DNA of 64,000 bases, taken from the NCBI GenBank assembly GCA_964561605.1, contig CAZLQD010000005.1, positions 1 to 64,000 of the forward strand. Direction: 5' to 3'. How positions within the stretch are numbered: the first letter of the stretch is position 1; every line of letters begins with the position of its first letter. The stretch is from JALUZX01 sp964561605. Lineage in GTDB: Bacteria > Planctomycetota > UBA1135 > JALUZX01. Under the pieces are notes generated by a model. It was given only the letters and a program-made list of their open reading frames with translations. It was not told the origin of the DNA and did not search any database. A program made the position numbers and the translations under genes. This document shows, one piece after another, positions 7,573 through 16,783 of the stretch.

Positions 7573-9405
7573 TTGAAAGCAAGAAACCCTCTTCTCCTTC
7601 TTTTCTCCCTTTTCCTTTCTCTCCCGGCCGGGGCCGCCCCGCCGGTGAAAGCCCCCTGGGCGCCCCACCGGACGGGAAGGGCCCTCCACAAGTGTCTCGT
7701 CGCCACCAGAAGGATCCACGCCCGAAGCGACCGCCCCGCCGAAAAGGTCCACGTCTGGTTTCTCCTTCCCGGAACCGAACCGGGCCAGGTCGTGGAAGAC
7801 CTGGAGTGCCTGCCTCCGCCCCAGGAGATCCTCACCGACGAATTCGGCCGGAAGATCGCACACTTCTATTTTCCCCGGATCCCCGCCGGCCGGGCCGCGA
7901 TCGCCCGGTGGACCGCCAGGATCTCCACGGCCCCCGTCGTCTTTCCCGTGAGTGGAGGCCCTCGCCCGGGGAAGGCCGCGATCCCCGGAAGGATCCGCCG
8001 CCTCTACCTGGCCGACGGCCCCTATTACGGGATCCGTTCGCCATATATACGGAAAACCGCGGAAAAAATCCGGGGAGACGAGAGAGACCCTGCCCGGCTG
8101 GTCCGGAAGATCGTCCTCTACCTGGAGACCCACCTGAGCTACGAGATGACCGGGGGCTGGGACGACGCCGCCACGGTCCTCCGCAGGGGAACGGGCTCCT
8201 GCAGCGAATACACCTACAGCTTCATCGCCCTCTGCCGCGCCATGGGGATCCCGGCCCGCTTCGTCGGGGCCACCATGTGCAGGAGAAGGGACGAGCCCTC
8301 CTTCGACTGGGCCCACCACAGGTGGGCCGAGGCCTTCCTCCCCGGTCGGGGCTGGGTCCAGGCCGATCCCCTGCGGAGGGACTGCCTGGGCCCGCGGTCC
8401 TTCACCATCTCGAGCCCCAGATGTGTCCTGGGCCACGGCGACGGTGGAAAGGGTCCTCTGGGCTGGAGGTACACCTCCACTGCGAAGGCCCAGGGCCGTC
8501 CCGATATCACGGAGGAATTCTTCTGGTGCGAGGACCCGGGCCCCGGAATCTACCGCAAAGTCCTGGATCTCTCCTCCCGCCCCGGAAAGAGTGCCCCGAC
8601 CCCCGCCGAGGCGGCCGAAGCCCTATCCCGCATTCCTGCAGAGATGACTTTCCCCTTCCTGGCCGACCTCCTGGGAGAGGGTGACGGGAAGGTGCTCGAA
8701 AAGACCGCCCGGGCCCTCTGCCGGATCTCCCTCTCCTGCGCAAGGGAGATCCGTTACCGTTTCCGCCGCTCCCGGCCCGCCCTGGGCGCCCTCACGGCGG
8801 CCTTGGCCGGGGCCATGGGAAGAAAAGATCCTCCGGTCACAGGGAAATGGATAGGCCTCTTCCCCTTCGGAAAGGGACCCACCCTCCCTCCCCGCCGCCG
8901 CGGCCCCTTCGCAGTGAGGAAAGGGATTCTCACGAACCGGGGAAAACCCGGAAGAATCCTCTTCTCGTACGTCGCAGGAGACCGGTTCCTCCTGGATTTC
9001 CGGTTCCGAACCGAAGGAGCCGGGAATTGCGCCCTCCTCCTGGCCCGTGACGGCCGGGGAAAGGGCCTTCGCCTTCCCTTCCACCCTCCCGAACCCGGTT
9101 TGCGGAAACGCAATTACCTTCAAGGCACCAGCGCAGGTTGCCGGAGGGGACTCTACGCCGTGAAACCAGGCTCCTTCCACCGGGGACTGGTCGTCATGGA
9201 CCTCTGGAGGGCCTCCTTCTACCTGGACGGAAAGAAGGTCCTGGAACAAAAGAACCCTCCCGGCGGTCTCGGTAGAATCGGCTTTTCCGTCCGGGGGAAC
9301 CGAACGACCCTCGCCGTCTCGCGGCTCCGGATCCTGGAGGTCCCGGAAAATGGAGACGCCGGGGATTTCCTGGAAGATCCCGGCCTGGAGATCCGCAGGG
9401 ATTGA
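7573..9405 (+). CDS. Exported transglutaminase-like protein
   Basis: A 610-aa protein with a signal peptide (NPLLLLFSLFLSLPAGA). Residues about 160-275 form a transglutaminase/protease-like core: Cys in GTGSCSEYT (near 210), His in HHRWAEAFL (near 248) and Asp in QADPL (near 263) make the expected catalytic triad. These exported enzymes usually act as peptidases or amidases. A short helical region (about 340-420) precedes a C-terminal beta-sandwich (about 450-600, FLLDFRFRTEGAGN and SFHRGLVVMDLWRASFYLDG) similar to the laminin-like DUF1080 fold. The chosen TTG start at 7573 lacks a clear ribosome-binding site, so the first residues are uncertain. Confidence 0.82.
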   Translation: MKARNPLLLLFSLFLSLPAGAAPPVKAPWAPHRTGRALHKCLVATRRIHARSDRPAEKVHVWFLLPGTEPGQVVEDLECLPPPQEILTDEFGRKIAHFYFPRIPAGRAAIARWTARISTAPVVFPVSGGPRPGKAAIPGRIRRLYLADGPYYGIRSPYIRKTAEKIRGDERDPARLVRKIVLYLETHLSYEMTGGWDDAATVLRRGTGSCSEYTYSFIALCRAMGIPARFVGATMCRRRDEPSFDWAHHRWAEAFLPGRGWVQADPLRRDCLGPRSFTISSPRCVLGHGDGGKGPLGWRYTSTAKAQGRPDITEEFFWCEDPGPGIYRKVLDLSSRPGKSAPTPAEAAEALSRIPAEMTFPFLADLLGEGDGKVLEKTARALCRISLSCAREIRYRFRRSRPALGALTAALAGAMGRKDPPVTGKWIGLFPFGKGPTLPPRRRGPFAVRKGILTNRGKPGRILFSYVAGDRFLLDFRFRTEGAGNCALLLARDGRGKGLRLPFHPPEPGLRKRNYLQGTSAGCRRGLYAVKPGSFHRGLVVMDLWRASFYLDGKKVLEQKNPPGGLGRIGFSVRGNRTTLAVSRLRILEVPENGDAGDFLEDPGLEIRRD

Positions 9406-9477
9406 GGCCTCTTCCGGCCGGCCCCCCCTCTGAAGCGCCGGGTTGCAAAAGGCCCGGCCCGCCTCTACGGTGGGGAC

Positions 9478-9810
9478 ATGAAGGCAGCCAAGTATTTGAG
9501 GCCTCTCCTCCTCGCGGCGGCACTCCTTCTTCCGAGCCAGGGATGCATGACCGCCTTGGCCCTGGTCCGGCCCTCCACGCTCGAAGGAAGCCACGACCTA
9601 CCCTGGTATTTCGTCACGGAGAACGCCGCCGGCGGAGTAGTGGGCTATCTCCTGGAGAGCTCGTGGAAAGGGCTCTTCCTCGGCCTGGGAGTGGGAGCCG
9701 TCGTGAGCCTGGCGGACTTCGCTCTCTACCAGGCCGTCATGACTTCCCATCCCGCGAAGTGCCCCCTTCCGGCGGGGCCTCCGCCCGAGAAAGGAGATTC
9801 GGAAAGATAA
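9478..9810 (+). CDS. Small predicted lipoprotein
   Basis: A 110-aa protein whose first 23 residues form a lipoprotein signal (LLLAAALLLPSQGC). The mature part contains HDLPWYFVTENAAGG and then one hydrophobic glycine-rich segment (GLFLGLGVGAVVSLADFALY), so it may also cross or lie on a membrane. It has some resemblance to small YceK/YidQ-type lipoproteins, but not enough to name it. GGTGGGG precedes the ATG. The stop is 20 bp upstream of the DUF4838 gene, suggesting co-transcription. Confidence 0.7.
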   Translation: MKAAKYLRPLLLAAALLLPSQGCMTALALVRPSTLEGSHDLPWYFVTENAAGGVVGYLLESSWKGLFLGLGVGAVVSLADFALYQAVMTSHPAKCPLPAGPPPEKGDSER

Positions 9811-9830
9811 CCGCCGGGAAAGGCATCGCC

Positions 9831-11642
9831 ATGGACTCACGCCGCCCCATCGGTCTACTCCCCGCCCTCCTCCTCCTTCTTCCTCTCCTCCCAGCCCTCC
9901 CATCCCAGGTGCTCCTCTCCAGGCGGGGCAGAGTCCTGGCCGCCGTGGTGGTCCACCCCGGGGCATCCCTCCCGGTCCGGCACGCCGCTTCCGAGCTGGC
10001 CCGTTTCCTGGGAGAGGTGACGGGCGGTTCCTTCCCGGAAGTCGAGGCCCCCCCGGGCGAAGGACCGGCCCTGCTCGTCGGCCCCGGCGCGGCCCGGACG
10101 GCGGACCCGGCCTTCACCACGGAAGGACTCGGTGAAGAGGGCCTCGTGATCCGAACGATAGGAAACAAGATACTCCTCGCCGGGGGAGAACCCAGGGGGA
10201 CACTCTACGCAGTCTATACCTTCCTGGAAGACTACGTGGGATGCCGGTGGTGGACGCCTGAGGCCTCCACGATCCCGCGGAAACCCACTCTCCGCGTTCC
10301 CTTCCTCGACGTGAGGTACATCCCGGTTTTCGAATACAGGTCCTCCTTCTGGAGGAACGTCTTCGACCCGGACTGGTCCGTCCGCAACAAGATGAACGGC
10401 CTGGGATCGAGGCTGGACCCCCGGAGGGGAGGGATGCTCTCCTACGAAGGCTTCGTCCACACCTTCTACCGCCTCATACCTCCAGCCAAATATTTCAAGG
10501 ACCACCCCGAGTGGTTCTCCATGATCGGCGGAAAGCGGGTCTGGAAGAGGGCCCAACTCTGCCTCACCAACGAGGAGATGCGAAAGGAGCTGGAGAAGAA
10601 CCTCGCCGCCCGGCTCCGCAGGAACCCCTCGGCCCGGATCGCCTCGATCTCCCAGAACGACTGGGGCGGCCGGTGCCGCTGCCCCAAGTGCGCCGCCCTG
10701 GAAAAGGAGGAAGGGAGCCCGTCGGGCCCCGTGATCCGCTTCGTGAACCTCGTGGCGGCCGACCTGGAGAAGGAATTCCCCCGCGTCGCTTTCAGCACGC
10801 TGGCCTACCGCTACACCAGGAAACCTCCCCTGAAGGCCCGCCCCAGGCCCAACGTGATCGTCCGTCTCTGCTCCATCGAATGCTCCTTCGCCCACCCCTT
10901 CACCCATCCCCTGAACAAGAAATTCCTCCGGGATCTCCGGGGATGGTCCAAGGTGTGCCGGCGCCTCTACGTCTGGGACTACGTCACCGACTTCAGCCAC
11001 TACCAGCTTCCCCTCCCGAACATCCCCGTCCTCGGCCCCAACCTGGCCCTCCTGGCGCGAAGCCACGTGAAGGGCGTCTTCGAGGAGGGAGCGCCCGACA
11101 CCAAGGGCGCCGAGATGTCCGAGCTCAAGGCCTGGGTCCTGGCCAAGCTCCTCTGGAACCCGGCCCTCGACGCGGAGGCCCTGGTGAAGGAATTCCTGGA
11201 CGGCTATTACGGTCCCGCGGGTGCAAAGATCGGGGCCTGGCTGGAGGACTTGAACCGCTCGGCCGCATCGACGGGGGAGAAGATCGGCTGCTACACCCCG
11301 CCCTCGGCCCGCTATCTCTCCTTCGATCTCCTCCTCCGGGGCTGGAAGCACTTCGACGCCGCCCTCGGCGCCGTCCGGGGAAGAAAGGACCTCACCGAGC
11401 GGGTCCTCGCCGCAAGGCTCCCCCTTCTCTATACCCTGATCATGAATTGGCGGCGGTTCCGGGCCGAAGCCGCCTCGCGCAAGACTCCCTGGCCCTTCCC
11501 GCCCACACCATCCCGGGCCCTGGCCTCCTTCCTCGGAACGGCCCGAAAGGCGGGTATCACCCGGACCAGGGAGGGACGGCCGGGCTTTTCCATCCTGGAG
11601 GAAGGGGCGAACCGGGCCGAAGGGCCGGGTGGAAAGAGGTAA
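9831..11642 (+). CDS. Exported DUF4838 protein
   Basis: A 603-aa protein beginning MDSRRPIGLLPALLLLLP, a clear signal peptide. In-frame codons upstream of 9831 add sequence overlapping the lipoprotein gene and are not needed. Residues about 30-130 resemble the GH20-type N-terminal domain (HAASELARFLGEVTGG, GGEPRGTLYAVYTFLED). The rest is a DUF4838-like barrel, with a Cys cluster GGRCRCPKCAALE after SQNDW, and LCSIECSFAHPF, YVWDYVTDFSHY and FEEGAPDTKG. DUF4838 proteins occur widely in polysaccharide-degrading planctomycetes and verrucomicrobia. They are thought to be glycosidase-related, but I know of no settled activity. Confidence 0.85.
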   Translation: MDSRRPIGLLPALLLLLPLLPALPSQVLLSRRGRVLAAVVVHPGASLPVRHAASELARFLGEVTGGSFPEVEAPPGEGPALLVGPGAARTADPAFTTEGLGEEGLVIRTIGNKILLAGGEPRGTLYAVYTFLEDYVGCRWWTPEASTIPRKPTLRVPFLDVRYIPVFEYRSSFWRNVFDPDWSVRNKMNGLGSRLDPRRGGMLSYEGFVHTFYRLIPPAKYFKDHPEWFSMIGGKRVWKRAQLCLTNEEMRKELEKNLAARLRRNPSARIASISQNDWGGRCRCPKCAALEKEEGSPSGPVIRFVNLVAADLEKEFPRVAFSTLAYRYTRKPPLKARPRPNVIVRLCSIECSFAHPFTHPLNKKFLRDLRGWSKVCRRLYVWDYVTDFSHYQLPLPNIPVLGPNLALLARSHVKGVFEEGAPDTKGAEMSELKAWVLAKLLWNPALDAEALVKEFLDGYYGPAGAKIGAWLEDLNRSAASTGEKIGCYTPPSARYLSFDLLLRGWKHFDAALGAVRGRKDLTERVLAARLPLLYTLIMNWRRFRAEAASRKTPWPFPPTPSRALASFLGTARKAGITRTREGRPGFSILEEGANRAEGPGGKR

Positions 11643-11696
11643 GCCCCTTTCCTACACTCCTCTCTCCCCGGCCCCGGGGAGAGAGAACCCGGAAAA

Positions 11697-12527
11697 ATGA
11701 ATCCATCTTTTCCACGCGAAGAGGGAGGGCCTTCCCCGCCGGGAACACGCCGCCGGCAAAGACTCCTCCTGGATGAAGGGGGAAGGGCCCCCACACCGGA
11801 GGAGATCCTCCTTGCCGAGGAGAGAATGGTCACTCTCTCCGTCCAGGGAGTGGGCGACTTCCCCACCATGGCCCTCCCCAGGGAACTCGCCGCCCTGGCG
11901 GCGGGCTTCGCCTTCACCGAGGGAATCGTATCGGGCCTGGAAGAGATCGCCCTGGTCCAAGCCTGCCCGGACGATCCGGACCTGGTGCGGCTCATCCTGG
12001 AAGACCCGGAAAAAGCCCGAAAACCCCGGCGCAACCTGGTCATCACGAGTTCCTGCGGCATCTGCGGGGGAGACCGGACGCTGGAAGAATACTTTCGTGC
12101 CGTCCCCCCCGTGGGAGACACCCTCCGGGTGGACCTGGAATGGTTCCGCCGGATCGAAGACGCACTTTTCGGTAGGCAGGAAATCTACAAGGCGACGAGG
12201 GCCACCCACGCCGCAGGGATCTTCACTCCCGGGGGTGAGACGGCCGCCTTCGCCGAGGACCTGGGCCGCCACAACGCCCTGGACAAGGCGATCGGGAAGT
12301 GCCTGCTGGCCGGCAAAGAGACAAGAGGCGCGGGCCTCCTGCTCTCCAGCCGGCTCAGTTTCGAGCTCGTCGCCAAGTGCGCCAGGGCGGGCATCGAAGT
12401 CGCCGCAGCCGTCTCGGCCCCCTCCTCCCTGGCCGTGGAAGCCGCCGAACGCTGGGGCATCACCCTCTGCGCACCACTCCGCGGAAAGGCCCTTCCCATC
12501 CTCACCCACCCCCACAGGGTGGGTTGA
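11697..12527 (+). CDS. fdhD: Formate dehydrogenase sulfurtransferase FdhD
   Basis: A 276-aa cytoplasmic sulfur carrier that transfers sulfur from a cysteine desulfurase to the molybdenum cofactor of formate dehydrogenase. Diagnostic blocks are FAFTEGIVSG, the redox/sulfur motif SSCGICG (Cys near 119 and 122), the conserved EDLGRHNALDKAIG, SSRLSFELVAKCARAGI and SAPSSLAVEAAERWG. Length is normal. No formate dehydrogenase or molybdopterin synthesis gene is in this window, so the client enzyme must be encoded elsewhere. It converges with the sulfatase gene on the other strand, 36 bp apart. Confidence 0.94.
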   Translation: MNPSFPREEGGPSPPGTRRRQRLLLDEGGRAPTPEEILLAEERMVTLSVQGVGDFPTMALPRELAALAAGFAFTEGIVSGLEEIALVQACPDDPDLVRLILEDPEKARKPRRNLVITSSCGICGGDRTLEEYFRAVPPVGDTLRVDLEWFRRIEDALFGRQEIYKATRATHAAGIFTPGGETAAFAEDLGRHNALDKAIGKCLLAGKETRGAGLLLSSRLSFELVAKCARAGIEVAAAVSAPSSLAVEAAERWGITLCAPLRGKALPILTHPHRVG

Positions 12528-12563
12528 CCCGGGCCGGGCTTCGCCGCCATCCCGCCGGCCCAC

Positions 12564-14081
12564 CTACCGGGAGCGCCGCCCCGGGCGGGGCTTCCAGTCG
12601 GGGTTGGGTGTGGGCAGCCTTGCGCCCACGCGCTTGCGCCAGGCGACAAGCTCGGCGTGGAGCTCCTTCACCTTTTCGGGATACTTCTTCGAAAGGTCGT
12701 GCTTCTCGCCGATGTCTTCCTTCAAGTTGTAGAGCTCGAGCCTGCCGTCCTCGAAGAACTCGATCAGCTTCCAATCCCCCTTGCGGATCACGCTTCCCGG
12801 CCTGCCGCCCTGGTCGCCGTAGTGGGGGTAGTGCCAGAAGAGCGGCCTCGGTGGGATCTTCCCGCCTTTGAGCAGGGGCACCAGGCTCACCCCGTCCACG
12901 TGCTGTCTCGGCTTCAGGGGCAATCCCGCCATCTCCAGCATGGTGGGATAGAAGTCCGTGCTGATCACCGGCGTGTCGCAGGTGCTCCCGGGTTTCGTCA
13001 CTCCCGGCCAGACGACGATCATGGGCTCCCGGATGCCGCCCTCGTAGAGCCAGCCCTTGCCCGCCTTGAGGGGAAGATTGGAAGTTGGCCAACCCTGGGC
13101 CGTGGCCAGGCCGCCGTTGTCGGACATGAAGATGATCGCCGTGTTGTCCCTGAGCCCATTGCGGTCGAGGGCATCCAGCACCCTTCCCACGGCGATGTCC
13201 ACGGCCTCCACCATGCCGCCGTAGACGGGGTGGTCCTGGTAGAGGCGAACCTTGGAACGCCAAACCCTGCCGAACTTGGGACCCTGGTGCTTCATCTCCT
13301 TGGCCTTGGCGGCGTACTTGGCCTCCAGGCCCTTCTTGGTCATCAGCGGAATGTGGACCGAGTAGAAGGCCAGGTAGGCCAGGAAGGGCCCCTCCTTGTG
13401 CTCGTCGATGAACTCGGCCGTCTCCTTGGCGAGCCGGAAGGGGAGATACTCGCCTGGAGGGCCGTCCTCCAGCTTGGGGTTGCCGTAGGGCACGAAGTAC
13501 CTGCCCGGCCCGTAGGGTCCGCCCCGCACCCAACCGCCCTTGTTGACGTCGAATCCCTGGTCCTCCGGGTAGAAACCCTTGGGCCCCAGATGCCACTTGC
13601 CTGCGAAGAACGTGGCGTAACCCGCCTCCTTGAAGGCCTCCGCCAGGGTCACTTCCTCCAGGGGAAGGCGGTTCACGTAGTGGGCCGGGATCAGGCGGCG
13701 CGTCCAGGGCCGGCGCCTCTTCCGCGAGAGGATCGCCTCGGGTTCCGGGGCACCGAAATAATCCGTGGTTCCCATCCGCGCCGGGTACTTACCCGCCATG
13801 ATGCTCGCCCGGGTGGGGCTGCAGACGGGGCAGGCGGCGTAGGCCTGGGTGAACTTCATCCCCCGGGCCCGGAGGGCGTCGATGTGGGGCGTCTCGTAGA
13901 AGGTGCTCCCGAAGCATCCCAGGTCCCGCCAGCCGAGATCGTCCACCAGGATGAAGAGGAAGTTCAAGGGCTTCTTCTTCGAACGGCCCCGGGCCTGGAG
14001 AGAAGTGCACGCTCCCAGGGCCATCGCGCCCGCGCCCGCCAAGGAACCCAGGAGAAACCCGCGCCTGTCCAACTGCTTCAT
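12564..14081 (-). CDS. Exported sulfatase, arylsulfatase A-like
   Basis: A 505-aa type I sulfatase. The Tat signal is DRRGFLLGS, and a possible lipobox ends at ALGAC. The calcium site is FLFILVDDLGWRDLGCFGS, and formylglycine is expected at C87 of the motif C-S-P-T-R. Further blocks are AGKWHLGPKGFYPEDQGFD, MSDNGGLATAQGWPTSNLPL and YEGGIREPMIVVWPG. It lies 40 bp downstream of, and in the same direction as, the next sulfatase, so the two are probably one transcription unit and related by duplication. Their divergence suggests different sulfated positions or glycans. Confidence 0.94.
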   Translation of the reverse strand: MKQLDRRGFLLGSLAGAGAMALGACTSLQARGRSKKKPLNFLFILVDDLGWRDLGCFGSTFYETPHIDALRARGMKFTQAYAACPVCSPTRASIMAGKYPARMGTTDYFGAPEPEAILSRKRRRPWTRRLIPAHYVNRLPLEEVTLAEAFKEAGYATFFAGKWHLGPKGFYPEDQGFDVNKGGWVRGGPYGPGRYFVPYGNPKLEDGPPGEYLPFRLAKETAEFIDEHKEGPFLAYLAFYSVHIPLMTKKGLEAKYAAKAKEMKHQGPKFGRVWRSKVRLYQDHPVYGGMVEAVDIAVGRVLDALDRNGLRDNTAIIFMSDNGGLATAQGWPTSNLPLKAGKGWLYEGGIREPMIVVWPGVTKPGSTCDTPVISTDFYPTMLEMAGLPLKPRQHVDGVSLVPLLKGGKIPPRPLFWHYPHYGDQGGRPGSVIRKGDWKLIEFFEDGRLELYNLKEDIGEKHDLSKKYPEKVKELHAELVAWRKRVGARLPTPNPDWKPRPGRRSR

Positions 14082-14121
14082 GTTCCCGGTCCTCTCGAAA
14101 CCTCCGACGAAAAGGGGGCCG

Positions 14122-15627
14122 TCACCGCTTCCGGCGCCGGCCTTTCCGCCCCCTCCGTGCGCCGGCCCCGGGATTGTACTTGGGGTTCGGTTTCACCGGA
14201 ACCGGGGCCCCCACCTCCTTCCTCCAGGCCCTCATGACGGCCATCAGTTCCTTCACCTTTCCGGGCCTGGAAGCGGCCAGGTTCCTCGTCTCGCCCGGGT
14301 CGGTCTCCAGGTCGTAGAGCTCCAGGGCGTGGTCCTCGAAATACTCGATCAGCTTCCACCGCCCTTTGCGCACCACCCCGCAGGGGCGGGTCCGGAAGAA
14401 GGGATCCCTGGATCCCTCCACGTTGCGGCCCTGGAGGTACGCAGGGAAATGCCAGAAGAGGGGCCTTTCGGGGATCTTCTTTCCTTCCAGGAGGGGAAGG
14501 ATGCTCACCCCGTCCAGGACCGGGCCCCTGGGCGCGGGCAGGCCGGCCAGGTCCAGGAAGGTGGGCAGGAAATCCACGCCGATCACGGGCGTGTCGCACC
14601 GGCTTCCCGGCCGGACGTGTCCCGGCCAACGCACGATCATGGGCACCCGGATCCCCCCCTCGTAGAGCATTCCCTTGCCGCCCCTCAACGGCGCCTGGGA
14701 TGTGATGCCCTTCACCCCGCCGTTGTCGGAGGAGAGGATCACAACGGTGTTCTCCTCCAGGCCCAGATCCCTGAGCTTGTCCAGGATCCTCCCCACACCC
14801 CGGTCCACCGATTCCACCATGGCCGCGTAGACCGGGTTGTGCTGGCCCATCCAGGGCTTCTTGGCCTTGTATTTCCCGATCAGGGCCCGCTTGGCCTGAA
14901 GGGGGGTGTGGACGGCGTAGTGGGGAAGGTAGAGGAGGAAGGGCCGGTCCCGGTTCTCCTCGAGGAACTTCAGGGCCTCGGCCGTGAGCCGATCCGTCAG
15001 GTACTCCCCCCTGGGGCCGTCCTCCAAGGCCGGATTGTGGTAGGGAGAAAAGTAGGACCTGGGGTGCCCCAGGTGCCATCCCCCGACGTTCACGTCGAAG
15101 CCCTGTCCTTTCGGCCCGAAGCCCGGGTCGTCCCCCATGTGCCACTTCCCGATACTGGCCGACCGGTATCCCGCGGGCTTCAGGGCCTCGGCGAAGGTCA
15201 CGAACCGGCGGGCCAGGACGGTCGTGTTCTTGATCGGGATCAACTTGCGCAGTGCCGCCCTTCCCCGGGCGGAATTCCCCACGGTGTAGATCCCGTGGCG
15301 GGGGGTGTATTCGCCTGTCAGGATCGAAGCCCGGGAAGGGGCGCAGTTGGGCCCGCAGGTGTAGGCCTGGGTGAAGACCATCCCCTCCCGGGCCAGGCGG
15401 TCCATGTTGGGCGTCTCGTAATACCTGCTCCCCATGAAGCCGGCGTCCCTCCATCCCATGTCGTCCACCAGGATGAAGAGGATGTTGGGAGGACGCCGGG
15501 CCGGGACGGGCCTTTGGGGGCGGCCTCCTTTCCCGGGAAGGGCCCGGCAACCGGAGAAAAAGGCCGAGGCCGCCCCCAGGGCGGCCATCTCCAGGAGTTC
15601 CCGGCGGGAGAGATCGCTCCGGCTCAT
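14122..15627 (-). CDS. Exported sulfatase, arylsulfatase A-like
   Basis: A 501-aa type I sulfatase, first gene of the pair. The signal contains SRRELLEMAALGAAS with a cysteine at FSGC (Tat and probably lipoprotein). The metal site is NILFILVDDMGWRDAGFMGS, the formylglycine motif is C95-A-P-S-R, and other blocks are IGKWHMGDD, LPHYAVHTPLQ, LSSDNGGVKG and YEGGIRVPMIVRWPG. The C-terminal blocks RPLFWHFPAYLQG and WKLIEYFEDHALELYDLETDPGE match the neighbour at 12564-14081. AGGAGG lies just upstream of the ATG. The sialidase-like gene is divergent from it. Confidence 0.94.
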   Translation of the reverse strand: MSRSDLSRRELLEMAALGAASAFFSGCRALPGKGGRPQRPVPARRPPNILFILVDDMGWRDAGFMGSRYYETPNMDRLAREGMVFTQAYTCGPNCAPSRASILTGEYTPRHGIYTVGNSARGRAALRKLIPIKNTTVLARRFVTFAEALKPAGYRSASIGKWHMGDDPGFGPKGQGFDVNVGGWHLGHPRSYFSPYHNPALEDGPRGEYLTDRLTAEALKFLEENRDRPFLLYLPHYAVHTPLQAKRALIGKYKAKKPWMGQHNPVYAAMVESVDRGVGRILDKLRDLGLEENTVVILSSDNGGVKGITSQAPLRGGKGMLYEGGIRVPMIVRWPGHVRPGSRCDTPVIGVDFLPTFLDLAGLPAPRGPVLDGVSILPLLEGKKIPERPLFWHFPAYLQGRNVEGSRDPFFRTRPCGVVRKGRWKLIEYFEDHALELYDLETDPGETRNLAASRPGKVKELMAVMRAWRKEVGAPVPVKPNPKYNPGAGARRGRKGRRRKR

Positions 15628-15731
15628 GGCACCACCTCCTGGGTCCCCAGGTTCCTTCCCCCGTCTTGGAAAGCAAGGATCCAGATGTATCCTTTTTCTT
15701 TGAACGACCTCCTCCCTCCAGGAAGACCGCC

Positions 15732-16781
15732 ATGAGAACCATCCTTCCCTTGCTCCTTCTCCTCCTTCTCCCGGCCAAGGCCCTCCGCCCCCAAGAAGGT
15801 CTCTTCTCCAAGCCCCCCGGCCCGGTCCGGGCGAAGAAGATCTGGGACAAAGCCCCCCACAACGCCTTCACGGACCTGACCTTCTGGAAGGGAGAATACT
15901 ACTGCGTCTTCCGCGAGGCCTCGGCCCACGTGGGCGGCACCAACGGAAAGATCCGCGTCCTGGTCTCGCCGGACGGAGAGAAGTGGACCTCCCGGGCCCT
16001 CCTGGAAGAGAAGGGGATCGACCTGAGGGATCCCAAGATCTGCCCCATGCCCACGGGAGACCTGATGATCACCTGCGGGGGATCCGACTACAGCGACGGC
16101 CTCCAGGAGTGGCATACCCGGGTGGCCTTCTCCAAGGACGGGAAGAAGTGGACCCCCACGAGAAGGGTCAAAGGCATCCCGCCCAACAACTGGTTCTTCC
16201 GTCTCACCTGGCACGGAGGATGGGGCTGGGCGGCGCCCAACATCACCGGCGCCGATCCCTGGACCGGCCGGGTCCGCTCCAGGAAGCGAAGGACCGCCCT
16301 CTACCGCACCAGGGACGGGATGAACTACGAAGTCTACCTGCCCGAACTCCCCCTCCCGCCCCCGGCCTGCGAAGTCACCATCCGTTTCAAGCCCGACGAA
16401 ACCATGGTCCTCCTGGCCCGGGAGGGCAGCATGTCCCGCCGGGGCTTCCTCTGCCTGGCGAAACCGCCCTACAAGAAATTCACCGTCCGCATCGTGGCCC
16501 ACGGCATGGGCGGCCCCAACCTCCTCTACCTCGGCAAGGACCAGTGGCTCGTGGGAACCCGGGAATACCCCTACGAACGCCCTACCGGGAAGAAAGGCAC
16601 GGCCACGGTCCTCCTCCAGGTGGACGAGACCGGCGCCTTCCGCCGCCTCCTGGAACTCCCGAGCGGAGGAGACACCTCCTACCCAGGCTTCCTCCTCCGG
16701 GGTTCCACCCTATGGGTCTCCTACTACTCCAGCCACCAAGGAAAAACCGCCATCTACCTTATAAAAATGTGCCGGGAGTAG
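15732..16781 (+). CDS. Exported sialidase-like beta-propeller
   Basis: A 349-aa protein from the ATG at 15732, chosen because the signal peptide starts there (MRTILPLLLLLLLPAKA); a longer in-frame start would precede it with a non-signal 22 residues. The body has two recognisable Asp-boxes, SPDGEKWTS and SKDGKKWTP, typical of sialidase/BNR six-bladed propellers. Arg residues in CVFREASAHVGG and VTIRFKPDETM may belong to the active-site arginines of the family, but I cannot assign a full catalytic set. It may be an exo-glycosidase or only a binding propeller. It is divergent from the sulfatase pair and fits a glycan-degradation locus. Confidence 0.78.
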   Translation: MRTILPLLLLLLLPAKALRPQEGLFSKPPGPVRAKKIWDKAPHNAFTDLTFWKGEYYCVFREASAHVGGTNGKIRVLVSPDGEKWTSRALLEEKGIDLRDPKICPMPTGDLMITCGGSDYSDGLQEWHTRVAFSKDGKKWTPTRRVKGIPPNNWFFRLTWHGGWGWAAPNITGADPWTGRVRSRKRRTALYRTRDGMNYEVYLPELPLPPPACEVTIRFKPDETMVLLAREGSMSRRGFLCLAKPPYKKFTVRIVAHGMGGPNLLYLGKDQWLVGTREYPYERPTGKKGTATVLLQVDETGAFRRLLELPSGGDTSYPGFLLRGSTLWVSYYSSHQGKTAIYLIKMCRE

Positions 16782-16783
16782 TT

